Assembly (NCBI RefSeq): GCF_001650195.1
Contig: NZ_LXYR01000001.1
Coordinates: forward strand, 196,358-260,357
Length of the DNA: 64,000 nt
Source of the DNA: Phormidesmis priestleyi BC1401
Lineage (GTDB): Bacteria; Cyanobacteriota; Cyanobacteriia; Leptolyngbyales; Leptolyngbyaceae
Direction: 5' to 3'
In this document: one piece after another, positions 56,696-64,000 of the stretch
Numbering within the stretch: position 1 is the first letter of the stretch
Layout: every line of letters begins with the position of its first letter
Notes under the pieces: generated by a model
What the model was told of the DNA's origin: nothing
What the model saw: the letters and a program-made list of their open reading frames with translations, nothing else
Database searches by the model: none
Program-made: the position numbers and the translations under genes

Positions 56696-57517
56696 TTAGA
56701 CAACTCCCCAAATTTTGACGGTGCGATCGTCGCTACCACTGACTAATAAAGGGCGATCGCCACTCACCGCTACGGCGGTCACTAAGCTCGAATGTCCTTG
56801 CAGTAAGCAGACTTCTCGCGCCGCGTGTAAGTCCCAAATCTTGATAGTTTTGCGACTTCCACTAATCAGATGTCTGCCCTCATTCACCGTCACCGACGCA
56901 ATACTTCTTGGCTGCTTTTGAGAAGGGGTTACCACTTCCTCGGTTCTTAGACTCCACGATTTCACCACCTGCTGTTTAGTTCTAATCGTGAAACTGTCTT
57001 CGTCAGCATCGATCGAGATCGCGAACACGATCGACCAGGTGTTAACGCTAAACAATTCCTCACCCGCCTGCAAATCCCAAACTTTGACCACGCCATCGCG
57101 GCTGGCGCTGATTAGAATCTCTTGATCAGGGCGATAGATAAAATGACGCGTGGCGATCGCGATCGCCGTAATTCCCGCTGCGTGTCCCGTCAGGGTAGCC
57201 AGACATTCAAACAGCGCATAGGGGCTGTAGTCGTCTAACGCTTTTTTTGCCTTGAGTTCCGATCGCGCTTGCAGCAGCAAATACGCTACTTTTTGCACCT
57301 CAAGGGACGAATCTTGCAAGCCCTGAATCAAAAAACCTAGCCCCGCCTTAGACGTTTTTCCTTCGCGAAGTGCGGCAATGCGCTGGTCTGCCCGATCGCT
57401 CGCAAACCGTCGTCGAAGTCCGTCTAGTCCGCCTAGCACGACACTTCCTGCCGGAACTGTCACCTGACCGCCCAGCACCGCGTCATCGTTTTGAGGTTGA
57501 TTCACAGGACTGATCAC
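56696..57517 (-). CDS. HEAT/WD40 repeat protein
   Basis: 273 residues. Residues 20-85 hold a HEAT-like helical region (RRFASDRADQRIAALREG and KAGLGFLIQGLQDSSLEVQ). WD40 repeats fill 105-273: the clearest are SASRDGVVKVWDLQAGEEL, ISGSRKTIKIWDLH and VSGSDDRTVKIWGVV. Only about four repeats are seen, fewer than the seven of a closed propeller, so it may be a partial blade set or pair with itself. Start is GTG 57517. A short distance separates it from the divergent sat gene. Confidence 0.82.
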   Translation of the reverse strand: MISPVNQPQNDDAVLGGQVTVPAGSVVLGGLDGLRRRFASDRADQRIAALREGKTSKAGLGFLIQGLQDSSLEVQKVAYLLLQARSELKAKKALDDYSPYALFECLATLTGHAAGITAIAIATRHFIYRPDQEILISASRDGVVKVWDLQAGEELFSVNTWSIVFAISIDADEDSFTIRTKQQVVKSWSLRTEEVVTPSQKQPRSIASVTVNEGRHLISGSRKTIKIWDLHAAREVCLLQGHSSLVTAVAVSGDRPLLVSGSDDRTVKIWGVV

Positions 57518-57666
57518 AAACCCATTCTACTGTCTGCGGTTCCTAGAGCAAGTCAACGCTTTGAGCCGCTAATTTTACCGTTCTCGATCCTAATCCTGCT
57601 ACCCTCAATAAAGGCTCCTTTTTGCGTAAAGGAAGGAGATTTCTACATCCCGCAACCCTGCAAATT

Positions 57667-58857
57667 ATGAGTCACCCCGACAGCATTGCTCCCCACGGTG
57701 GGCAGCTAATCAATCGCATCGCAAGCCCCGCCCAACAAGCCGAATTTCTCTCAAAAGCCGACCACCTGCCTAGAGTGCAGCTTGATGAACGGGCAGCTTC
57801 TGATCTGGCACTAATTGCGATTGGTGGCTTTAGCCCGTTAACTGGCTTTCTAGAAAAAGCCGACTACGATCGGGTCGTCAATGAGATGCATTTAACGAAT
57901 GGGTTGCCTTGGTCGATTCCGATCACGCTGCCTGTCACAGAAGAGGTTGCCGAGCCTCTCAAAGAAGGAAGTCTAGTGCGATTAGATGATCGTGACGGTC
58001 GCTTTATCGGGGTGCTCGAACTCACGCAGAAATATGCCTACGACAAGGTTCACGAGGCGCTTCATGTCTACCGCACCAACGAAGAAAAACATCCCGGTGT
58101 GGCAGTCGTCTATAAGCAGGGAGCGATCAATCTAGCGGGTGCAGTGTGGATGCTTCAGCGAGAAGCTCATCCTCAGTTTCCGACGTATCAGATTGATCCG
58201 ATCGAGTCGCGCACTCTATTTAGAGAAAAAGGGTGGAAGACGATCGTCGCGTTTCAGACTCGCAATCCGATTCACCGCGCTCATGAATACATTCAAAAGT
58301 GTGCCCTAGAAACCGTAGACGGGCTATTCCTTCATCCGCTGGTTGGAGTCACTAAAGACGATGATATTTCGGCTGATATTCGGATGCGCTGCTATGAAAT
58401 CATGCTGGAACATTACTTCCCGAAAGATCGGGTCATTCTTGCCATCAATCCTGCCGCGATGCGCTACGCCGGACCCCGTGAAGCTATTTTCCACGCCTTG
58501 ATTCGCAAAAACTACGGCTGCACCCATTTCATCGTGGGACGCGATCACGCCGGGGTGGGCGACTATTACGGCACCTATGACGCACAGCATATCTTTGACG
58601 AATTTGACCCCGATGCACTAGGTATTAAGCCGATGAAGTTTGAGCACGCGTTTTACTGCAAGCGCACTCTCAGCATGGCAACAACTAAAACTAGCCCCAG
58701 CACTCCTGAAGAGCGGGTTCACCTCTCAGGCACCAAAGTCCGGGAGATGCTGCGTCGCGGCGAGCTACCACCTCCAGAGTTTTCTCGCCCTGAAGTCGCA
58801 GCAGAACTTGCCAAGGCGATGCAGGCTCCAACTCCGGTTTGGGCTGACGGAATCTAA
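57667..58857 (+). CDS. sat: Sulfate adenylyltransferase (ATP sulfurylase)
   Basis: 396 residues from ATG 57667. Visible are [30 protein letters not shown], the ATP-binding [29 protein letters not shown] and [14 protein letters not shown]. It activates sulfate to APS, the first step of sulfate assimilation. The frame is open back to 57622 but the extra residues lie outside the family. No ribosome site stands out. Other sulfur genes are not adjacent. Confidence 0.97.
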   Translation: MSHPDSIAPHGGQLINRIASPAQQAEFLSKADHLPRVQLDERAASDLALIAIGGFSPLTGFLEKADYDRVVNEMHLTNGLPWSIPITLPVTEEVAEPLKEGSLVRLDDRDGRFIGVLELTQKYAYDKVHEALHVYRTNEEKHPGVAVVYKQGAINLAGAVWMLQREAHPQFPTYQIDPIESRTLFREKGWKTIVAFQTRNPIHRAHEYIQKCALETVDGLFLHPLVGVTKDDDISADIRMRCYEIMLEHYFPKDRVILAINPAAMRYAGPREAIFHALIRKNYGCTHFIVGRDHAGVGDYYGTYDAQHIFDEFDPDALGIKPMKFEHAFYCKRTLSMATTKTSPSTPEERVHLSGTKVREMLRRGELPPPEFSRPEVAAELAKAMQAPTPVWADGI

Positions 58858-58929
58858 ACCATGAAGGATGAGGGCTAAGACGTGTTTTGAAAGTCCTATG
58901 GTGAGTGATTTATCAAGTAGGGTAAAACT

Positions 58930-59661
58930 GTGGTCAGAAAGATTTTCTTGCAGGTGATGACCGTGATAGTGCTGGGGCTGAGTGGGCTGGGATTGTCCCC
59001 GATCGCCCTCGCGGATAGCTCGAATTACGAAGTGCGATCGCACCATAACCCCGACGGAATTGGCAAAGTCTACTTAGGGCGAGAAATCGCGCATGTTATG
59101 GGATATGAAGGCGCTAACTGGCTAGAGCGCTATCGACGCGACGGTGAGGAGCAACCCCAAAAAGTCATCAATGACCTGAATCTCAAGTCAACAGATGTCG
59201 TCGCTGACATCGGCGCTGGAACAGGCTACTTCAGCTTTCGGATTGCGCCCCGTGTGCCAAAGGGCAAAGTGCTGGCAGTCGATGTCCAGCCAGAAATGAT
59301 TGAGATTCTAACGACGCTGAAAGCCAAAAATCACCTCTCAAACGTCGAGCCTATTTTAAGCAGCACAATGGATGTAAATCTCCCGGCTGAAAGCGTCGAT
59401 GTGGCGCTAATGGTCGATGCTTATCATGAATTTGAGTATCCCCAAGAGGTGATGACCTCGATCGTCAAAGCCCTAAAACCCAAAGGCAGAGCCGTCTTAG
59501 TCGAGTATCGCGCTGAAAATCCTCTGATTCTAATCAAAGGACTTCACAAAATGACACAAACGCAGGTACAGAAAGAAATGGAAGCCGTCGGACTGACCTA
59601 TCTCGAAACCAAAAACGATTTACCGCAACAGCACCTGATGATTTTCGAGAAGCAAAATTAG
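58930..59661 (+). CDS. Exported SAM-dependent methyltransferase
   Basis: 243 residues from GTG 58930. Residues 1-28 form a signal peptide (KIFLQVMTVIVLGLSGLGL, cleavage after ALA), then YLGREIAHVMGYEGANWLERYRR, motif I VADIGAGTGYFSF (93-104), acidic motif II VLAVDVQPEMIEIL and a VALMVDAYHEF post-motif. A class I methyltransferase with a signal peptide is unusual, as SAM is cytoplasmic; relatives exist in several bacteria. It may act on a substrate during export or not be fully exported. Confidence 0.8.
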   Translation: MVRKIFLQVMTVIVLGLSGLGLSPIALADSSNYEVRSHHNPDGIGKVYLGREIAHVMGYEGANWLERYRRDGEEQPQKVINDLNLKSTDVVADIGAGTGYFSFRIAPRVPKGKVLAVDVQPEMIEILTTLKAKNHLSNVEPILSSTMDVNLPAESVDVALMVDAYHEFEYPQEVMTSIVKALKPKGRAVLVEYRAENPLILIKGLHKMTQTQVQKEMEAVGLTYLETKNDLPQQHLMIFEKQN

Positions 59662-59692
59662 CCCAAATCGAACAACAAATTCACCCAATGCC

Positions 59693-59721
59693 GTAGAGAC
59701 GTTCCACCGGAACGTCTTCCT
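59693..59721. repeat. 29-bp dispersed palindrome, copy 5
   Basis: GTAGAGACGTTCC, loop ACC, GGAACGTCTTCCT; the right outer end has decayed. CC precedes the left arm, matching the inverted orientation. It lies between the converging methyltransferase and ugd genes. Confidence 0.8.
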
Positions 59722-59753
59722 CCTGTTGAGTGCCTCGCCGATTTAGCGTCACA

Positions 59754-59796
59754 AAAAAGCCCGTGGAAGCTCGATCGAGCATCTCCACAGGCTTTC
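59754..59796 (-). terminator. Terminator of ugd
   Basis: On the minus strand a stem formed by AAAGCC..GTGG and CCAC..GGCTTT, with an inner GCTCGATCGAGC palindrome, is followed by a run of six T. It lies 19 bp after the ugd stop. Confidence 0.75.
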
Positions 59797-59814
59797 TATT
59801 TCAACAAACGAGCC

Positions 59815-61224
59815 TTAACGACCAATCCCAACATAGCGGAACCCAGCTTCTTCAATCACCGCTTGATTTAAGAAGTTGCGACCGTCAATCATGATCGGGG
59901 AGTGCATTAGCTGTGCCATCTTGATATAGTCCAGCGTTTGGAACTGCTGCCACTCAGTCACCAACACCAACGCATCACAGCTATCGGCTAGTCGCTCGGC
60001 ATCTGTTTCGACAATTACATCTGACAGACCGTGGCGCATCCCAGTCTGCGAGATGATCGGGTCGTAGGCTTTGACCTTGGCACCTAGGCGCGTCAAATTC
60101 TCAATTAAAGACAGCGAAGGCGCATCGCGCAAATCATCGGTGTCAGGCTTAAAGGTCAACCCCAACAGACCGATCGTTTTGCCCTTCAAGATTTTGAGAA
60201 CTTGCTGAAGTTTCTCAACGACGATCAGCTTTTGACGTTGGTTGACACTCACCGCCGCTTTTAAAAGCTGCGTCTCAAACCCATAGTCATCAGCCGTGTG
60301 AATCAGTGCCGACACGTCTTTCGGGAAGCAAGACCCACCCCAGCCTAGACCCGCTTGCAGAAATTTGCTGCCGATGCGAGAGTCTAGCCCGATGCCTTTG
60401 GCAACTTGAGTTACATCTGCACCGACTCGATCGCAGATATTCGCCACTTCATTAATAAAGCTGATCTTAGTCGCGAGAAACGCATTCGCCGCGTATTTGA
60501 TCATCTCTGCCGAGCTTAGATCCGTCACCACCATTGGCACAGGAGGCTGAGTTTTATCTTCAGCAAATTGCCGCTCAATGATTGGCGTATAGAGTTCTTG
60601 CATCAGCGCGGCTGCACGAGAGCTATTGCCGCCCAACACGATACGATCGGGGTTAAACGTGTCATGCACCGCCGACCCTTCGCGCAGAAACTCTGGATTG
60701 CTGACGACATCAAAATCGTAGTCTTCGCTGACGGTTGCTGGGATCACAGCGTCTTGAATGCCCATTCCTGCGAGTACAGGTTGAGCCATGAGTCCTTTGC
60801 GCTCTGCAACGCCGTCGAGGACGAGCATTCTCACCCAGTCACCCGACCCGATCGGCACTGTCGATTTGTTGACGATCACTTTATAGCCGCCGTTTAGATG
60901 AGACCCAATGCCACGAGCAACCGCTTCCACATAGCGGGTGTCGCTTTCTCCCGTCGGCAAGGCAGGAGTTCCCACAGCGATAAACAGAACTTGCCCATGC
61001 TCGACCCCGGCTGCCAGATCCGTTGTAAATGTCAATCGTTGCGATTGAATTGACCCTTGCATGATCTCCGAGAGTCCCGGTTCAAAAATCGGTGATTGCC
61101 CAGACTGCATTAACTTTACTTTGGCTTCATTATTGTCCACACAGATCACTTGGTGTCCAACGTGAGCCAAACAAGCCCCGGTCACTAACCCAACATATCC
61201 TGTACCAATGACACAAACCCGCAT
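59815..61224 (-). CDS. ugd: UDP-glucose 6-dehydrogenase
   Basis: 469 residues from ATG 61224 with GAGGAG upstream. The NAD-binding MRVCVIGTGYVGLVTGACL start, AVGTPALPTGESDTRYVE, NPEFLREGSAVHDTFNPDRIVLG and the catalytic Cys in GWGGSCFPKD are seen, and LGLTFKPDTDDLRDAPS in the C-terminal domain. It oxidises UDP-glucose to UDP-glucuronate. The downstream-facing neighbour 112 bp upstream uses that product, so the two form a pathway pair on one strand. Confidence 0.96.
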   Translation of the reverse strand: MRVCVIGTGYVGLVTGACLAHVGHQVICVDNNEAKVKLMQSGQSPIFEPGLSEIMQGSIQSQRLTFTTDLAAGVEHGQVLFIAVGTPALPTGESDTRYVEAVARGIGSHLNGGYKVIVNKSTVPIGSGDWVRMLVLDGVAERKGLMAQPVLAGMGIQDAVIPATVSEDYDFDVVSNPEFLREGSAVHDTFNPDRIVLGGNSSRAAALMQELYTPIIERQFAEDKTQPPVPMVVTDLSSAEMIKYAANAFLATKISFINEVANICDRVGADVTQVAKGIGLDSRIGSKFLQAGLGWGGSCFPKDVSALIHTADDYGFETQLLKAAVSVNQRQKLIVVEKLQQVLKILKGKTIGLLGLTFKPDTDDLRDAPSLSLIENLTRLGAKVKAYDPIISQTGMRHGLSDVIVETDAERLADSCDALVLVTEWQQFQTLDYIKMAQLMHSPIMIDGRNFLNQAVIEEAGFRYVGIGR

Positions 61225-61336
61225 AGAAGCTCCTCGAATAAGGGGGACAATAAAAGACAGCGAACACAACGTTTGACAAATCTGCACCTAGCGTTCCCTC
61301 AGATAGGGACAGGGCAACTGAGGGAACGCACTGCTC

Positions 61337-62302
61337 TTAGTGAGCCACAACCGACTCAGGCTCGGTCGGAACGTAAGACCCAATACGACTCTGAAAATCT
61401 GCGATCGTCCGCTCTAAGCCCTCTTGAAGCGGAATTGTCGGCTGCCAGCCGAGATGAGTCTTGGCACGGGTGATGTCGGGCTTCCGACGACGGGGATCAT
61501 CTTGAGGAAGTGGCTCAAACTTCACATTTGCTGACGGGTTGACCATCTTCTGAATCGCTTCAGCAAGTTGCAGAATGGTGTACTCGTCTGGGTTGCCCAA
61601 GTTTACAGGACCGATAAAGTTGCCATTCATCAAGCGCATCAAGCCTTCTACTAGATCGGAGACATAGCAGAAACTGCGGGTTTGCGACCCATCGCCATAG
61701 ACCGTCAACGGCTTGTTGCGAAGCGCCTGAACGACGAGGTTGCTGACCACTCGACCATCGTTTTCTAACATCCGCGGACCATAGGTGTTGAAGATTCTGG
61801 CAACCCGAATATCGACCTCGTTTTGGCGGTGATAGTCAAATGCCAGAGTTTCTGCAACCCGCTTACCTTCGTCATAGCAACTGCGAATGCCGATCGGGTT
61901 AACACTCCCCCGATATTCTTCTGACTGAGGATGCACTTCTGGGTCGCCATACACTTCTGAGGTTGAGGCAAGCAAAAATCGAGCATTGACTCGTTTTGCC
62001 AAGCCCAACATATTTAGCGTCCCGATTACATTGGTCTTAATCGTCTTGACGGGATTGAACTGATAGTGAACCGGGGATGCAGGGCAAGCTAGGTGATAAA
62101 TCTGATCAACTTCTAGTCGAATCGGCTCTGTAATATCGTGGCGAATCAACTCAAAGTAGGGGTTATCAAGCCATTGAAGAAGGTTACGCTTATGTCCTGT
62201 ATAGAAGTTATCTAAACAAACTACTTCATGTCCTTCAGCCATGAGACGATCGATGAGATGGGAGCCAATAAAGCCAGCACCACCAGTAACAAGAATTCGC
62301 AT
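61337..62302 (-). CDS. UDP-glucuronate decarboxylase (UDP-xylose synthase-like)
   Basis: 321 residues, an extended [47 protein letters not shown], the catalytic [10 protein letters not shown] and [11 protein letters not shown] (YxxxK). The PASPVHYQ and RSCYDEGKR patterns are typical of UXS enzymes that turn UDP-glucuronate into UDP-xylose, rather than of epimerases. With ugd next to it, a UDP-xylose or related nucleotide-sugar route for polysaccharide is likely. ATG 62302. Confidence 0.9.
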   Translation of the reverse strand: MRILVTGGAGFIGSHLIDRLMAEGHEVVCLDNFYTGHKRNLLQWLDNPYFELIRHDITEPIRLEVDQIYHLACPASPVHYQFNPVKTIKTNVIGTLNMLGLAKRVNARFLLASTSEVYGDPEVHPQSEEYRGSVNPIGIRSCYDEGKRVAETLAFDYHRQNEVDIRVARIFNTYGPRMLENDGRVVSNLVVQALRNKPLTVYGDGSQTRSFCYVSDLVEGLMRLMNGNFIGPVNLGNPDEYTILQLAEAIQKMVNPSANVKFEPLPQDDPRRRKPDITRAKTHLGWQPTIPLQEGLERTIADFQSRIGSYVPTEPESVVAH

Positions 62303-62656
62303 AGTTTCAGTAAGCTATTAGAGCTGCAAACGGGCAAGACGGGTTGGAGGGATTCTCCATTCAAAGCTGCGGTAAATGATTTTTCCATTCCATGCCAAAA
62401 GCGTACCCAGAAGCGATGCCGATATACAGAACGCGGACTAGGTAAAACGACTTGATTCCTTCCACACATAGACTCTGGAAGGATTGACATTTGCACTAGG
62501 ACTTTAACAAAAAGCTTGTTTGAAACGGAACCCCAGCGATAAGACTTCATTGAATCTTAAAGTTAGAGTGTTGATTGGGCAGAAAACATAATCCCCCAAA
62601 ATCAAGAGACTTGGGGGACTGCCAGAATCAATGGGATGAGGCTTCACGACTCTTAG
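62303..62656. other. Intergenic region between lepA and the decarboxylase gene
   Basis: 354 bp, with the lepA hairpin at 62593-62617 and the probable promoter of the decarboxylase-ugd pair nearer 62310-62560. No gene is recognised. Confidence 0.5.
62593..62617 (-). terminator. Probable terminator of lepA
   Basis: CCCCCAA (62593-62599) pairs with TTGGGGG (62611-62617), 7-bp stem, about 40 bp beyond the lepA stop. The following T run is weak, so it is a probable rather than certain terminator. Confidence 0.55.
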
Positions 62657-64000
62657 CTAGTCCTGCGTGATTCGCAACACCGCCATGAAGGCTTCTTGAG
62701 GAACGTCTACGGTTCCGATCGATTTCATGCGCTTCTTGCCCTTTGCCTGCTTTTGCAGCAGCTTCTTCTTTCGAGAAATGTCACCGCCATAGCATTTTGC
62801 CAGCACATCTTTGCGAATGGCAGAAATGTGCTCACTGGCGATCACCTTGCTGCCGATCGCGGCTTGAATCGGAATTTTGAACTGGTGGCGAGGAATCAAC
62901 TCCTTCAGCTTCTCAGTTAACGCCCGCCCCACTGCGTAAGCTTTATCTCGATGCACGATCGTCGCTAATGGATCGACGGGATCGCCATTGATCATAATGT
63001 CCAGCTTCACGAGAAAGTTTTCGCGGTAGCCGATCAGTTGATATTCCATGCTGGCATAGCCGCGCGATCGAGACTTCATCAGATCAAAAAAGTCTGTCAC
63101 CACTTCTGCCAGAGGCATCTCATAAATCAGCGTCGTGCGTCCTGGAGTCAGATATTTCATGTCTTTAAAGATGCCGCGCCGCGTTTGGCACAACTCCATC
63201 AGCGTGCCGACATAGGTTTCTGGCGTGATGATGTCTAGCTGAACGTAGGGTTCTTCAATCTTTTCGCGCTGCTGCGGGTCGGGCAATTTGCTGGGATTAT
63301 CAATGTAAATAACGTCGCCTTTGAGCGTCGTCACCTGGTAGACAACCGAGGGCGCAGTGATAATCAAATCCAGGTTATATTCTCGCTCTAGCCGCTCTTG
63401 CACGATCTCCATGTGCAGCAGCCCCAAAAAGCCACACCGAAAGCCAAAGCCCATCGCACTTGAGGTTTCTGGCTCGTAGTGAAGGGCGGCATCGTTGAGT
63501 TTGAGTCTCTCTAACGCCTCGCGCAGTTCAGGAAACTGATCGGCATCGATCGGAAACATCCCGCAGAAGACCATCGGTTTCGCTTCTATGTATCCAGGAA
63601 GCGCTTCAGTCGCAGGCTTATTGGCAAGAGTAATGGTGTCGCCTACACGAGCATCTTCGACCGCTTTGATCGAAGCTGCTAAATAGCCGACTTCACCCGC
63701 ATGAAGGTCATCGACTTTAACCTGAGTCGGAGATAGAACACCCAATTCATCAATAACAAACTCTTTGCCCGATGCCATTAGCCGCACTTTATCACCCTGC
63801 TTCAACCGACCATCCATCAGCCGAAAATAGACGATCACGCCCCGATAAGGGTCATAGTAGCTATCAAAAATTAAGGCACGTAACGGCTGATCGACCGTGT
63901 TGGCAGGCGGCGGCACCAGACGGACGATCTCCTCCAAAATTTCTGGAACGCCGCGCCCTTCTTTTGCCGATGCCAAAATTGCATTGCTGCAATCGAGTCC
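62657..64000 (-). CDS. lepA: Elongation factor 4 (LepA), 5' end missing
   Basis: An open frame of 447 codons reaches the window edge; the frame at the edge reads [21 protein letters not shown], so the N-terminal GTPase domain lies beyond. Seen are the LepA beta-barrel ([14 protein letters not shown]), [28 protein letters not shown] and the C-terminal KRMKSIG with [15 protein letters not shown]4 back-translocates stalled ribosomes or helps initiation under stress. Its full length would be about 600 residues. Confidence 0.96.
   Translation of the reverse strand, partial: GLDCSNAILASAKEGRGVPEILEEIVRLVPPPANTVDQPLRALIFDSYYDPYRGVIVYFRLMDGRLKQGDKVRLMASGKEFVIDELGVLSPTQVKVDDLHAGEVGYLAASIKAVEDARVGDTITLANKPATEALPGYIEAKPMVFCGMFPIDADQFPELREALERLKLNDAALHYEPETSSAMGFGFRCGFLGLLHMEIVQERLEREYNLDLIITAPSVVYQVTTLKGDVIYIDNPSKLPDPQQREKIEEPYVQLDIITPETYVGTLMELCQTRRGIFKDMKYLTPGRTTLIYEMPLAEVVTDFFDLMKSRSRGYASMEYQLIGYRENFLVKLDIMINGDPVDPLATIVHRDKAYAVGRALTEKLKELIPRHQFKIPIQAAIGSKVIASEHISAIRKDVLAKCYGGDISRKKKLLQKQAKGKKRMKSIGTVDVPQEAFMAVLRITQD

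Overview
The window is chromosomal DNA from a cyanobacterium, most likely a filamentous, Leptolyngbya-like one. The grounds are: small families known almost only from cyanobacteria (DUF2555 beside coaBC, DUF3285 beside ybeY, DUF4079, a double-domain CobO/BtuR protein, an SLH-type iron-uptake porin); very frequent CGATCG and GCGATCGC (HIP1) words; and a fraC-fraD-fraE operon, whose products in Anabaena maintain filament integrity and septal junctions. No heterocyst, photosystem, phage, CRISPR or rRNA genes are seen. It is mostly ordinary housekeeping DNA with scattered lineage-specific genes and small non-coding repeats.

Layout. 1-3.3 kb: minus-strand operon of circularly permuted ATP-grasp, alpha-E and transglutaminase-like proteins (the last cut by the window edge), divergent from a Met-rich zinc-ribbon protein. 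4-6.1 kb: tandem CobO/BtuR ATPase, cupin and an AT-rich orphan. 6.5-8.9 kb: fraCDE, facing a translationally coupled three-gene membrane/lipoprotein operon (9-10.7 kb). 11-15 kb: NarL-type response regulator, ABC exporter, HEAT-repeat protein, Uma2 nuclease. 15-18.5 kb: uvrB, RelE-like toxin-antitoxin pair, lone HicB-like protein and a 173-bp MITE. 18.6-28.9 kb: obgE, beta-lactamase-like protein, TrmJ-type methyltransferase, DUF2256, M23 peptidase, sfsA, DUF2555-coaBC, esterase, purH, DUF4079. 29-39.2 kb: clpB, porin, gloA, eno, ftsH, gltX, tRNA-Asp. 39.4-43 kb: DUF39 homocysteine-biosynthesis protein overlapping an alpha/beta hydrolase, and a Pro-rich protein. 43.5-46.9 kb: MacA/MacB-like efflux operon. 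47-54 kb: molybdopterin oxidoreductase, Ser/Thr kinase, hydrolase, aminopeptidase P, unusual metallo-beta-lactamase-fold protein. 53.9-55.9 kb: DUF3285-ybeY-dgkA-pabA/trpG cluster. 56-64 kb: scpB, HEAT/WD40 protein, sat, exported methyltransferase, ugd and UDP-glucuronate decarboxylase (a UDP-xylose route), and lepA running off the right edge.

Non-coding structure. A 29-bp palindrome built on GTAGAGACGTTCC occurs five times; four copies lie between convergent genes and one supplies the clpB stop codon. Two MITE-like elements (18316-18488, 52913-53066) and a related hairpin element (39296-39377) are present. A twin dyad, TAGTA-N6-TACTA repeated exactly 20 bp apart, lies between the lipoprotein operon and the response regulator and looks like a cooperative operator. 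I found no clear new multi-gene system. The best candidates for a closer look are the ATP-grasp/alpha-E/transglutaminase operon, the coupled operon behind the twin dyad, and several enzyme-fold proteins that lack canonical catalytic residues.
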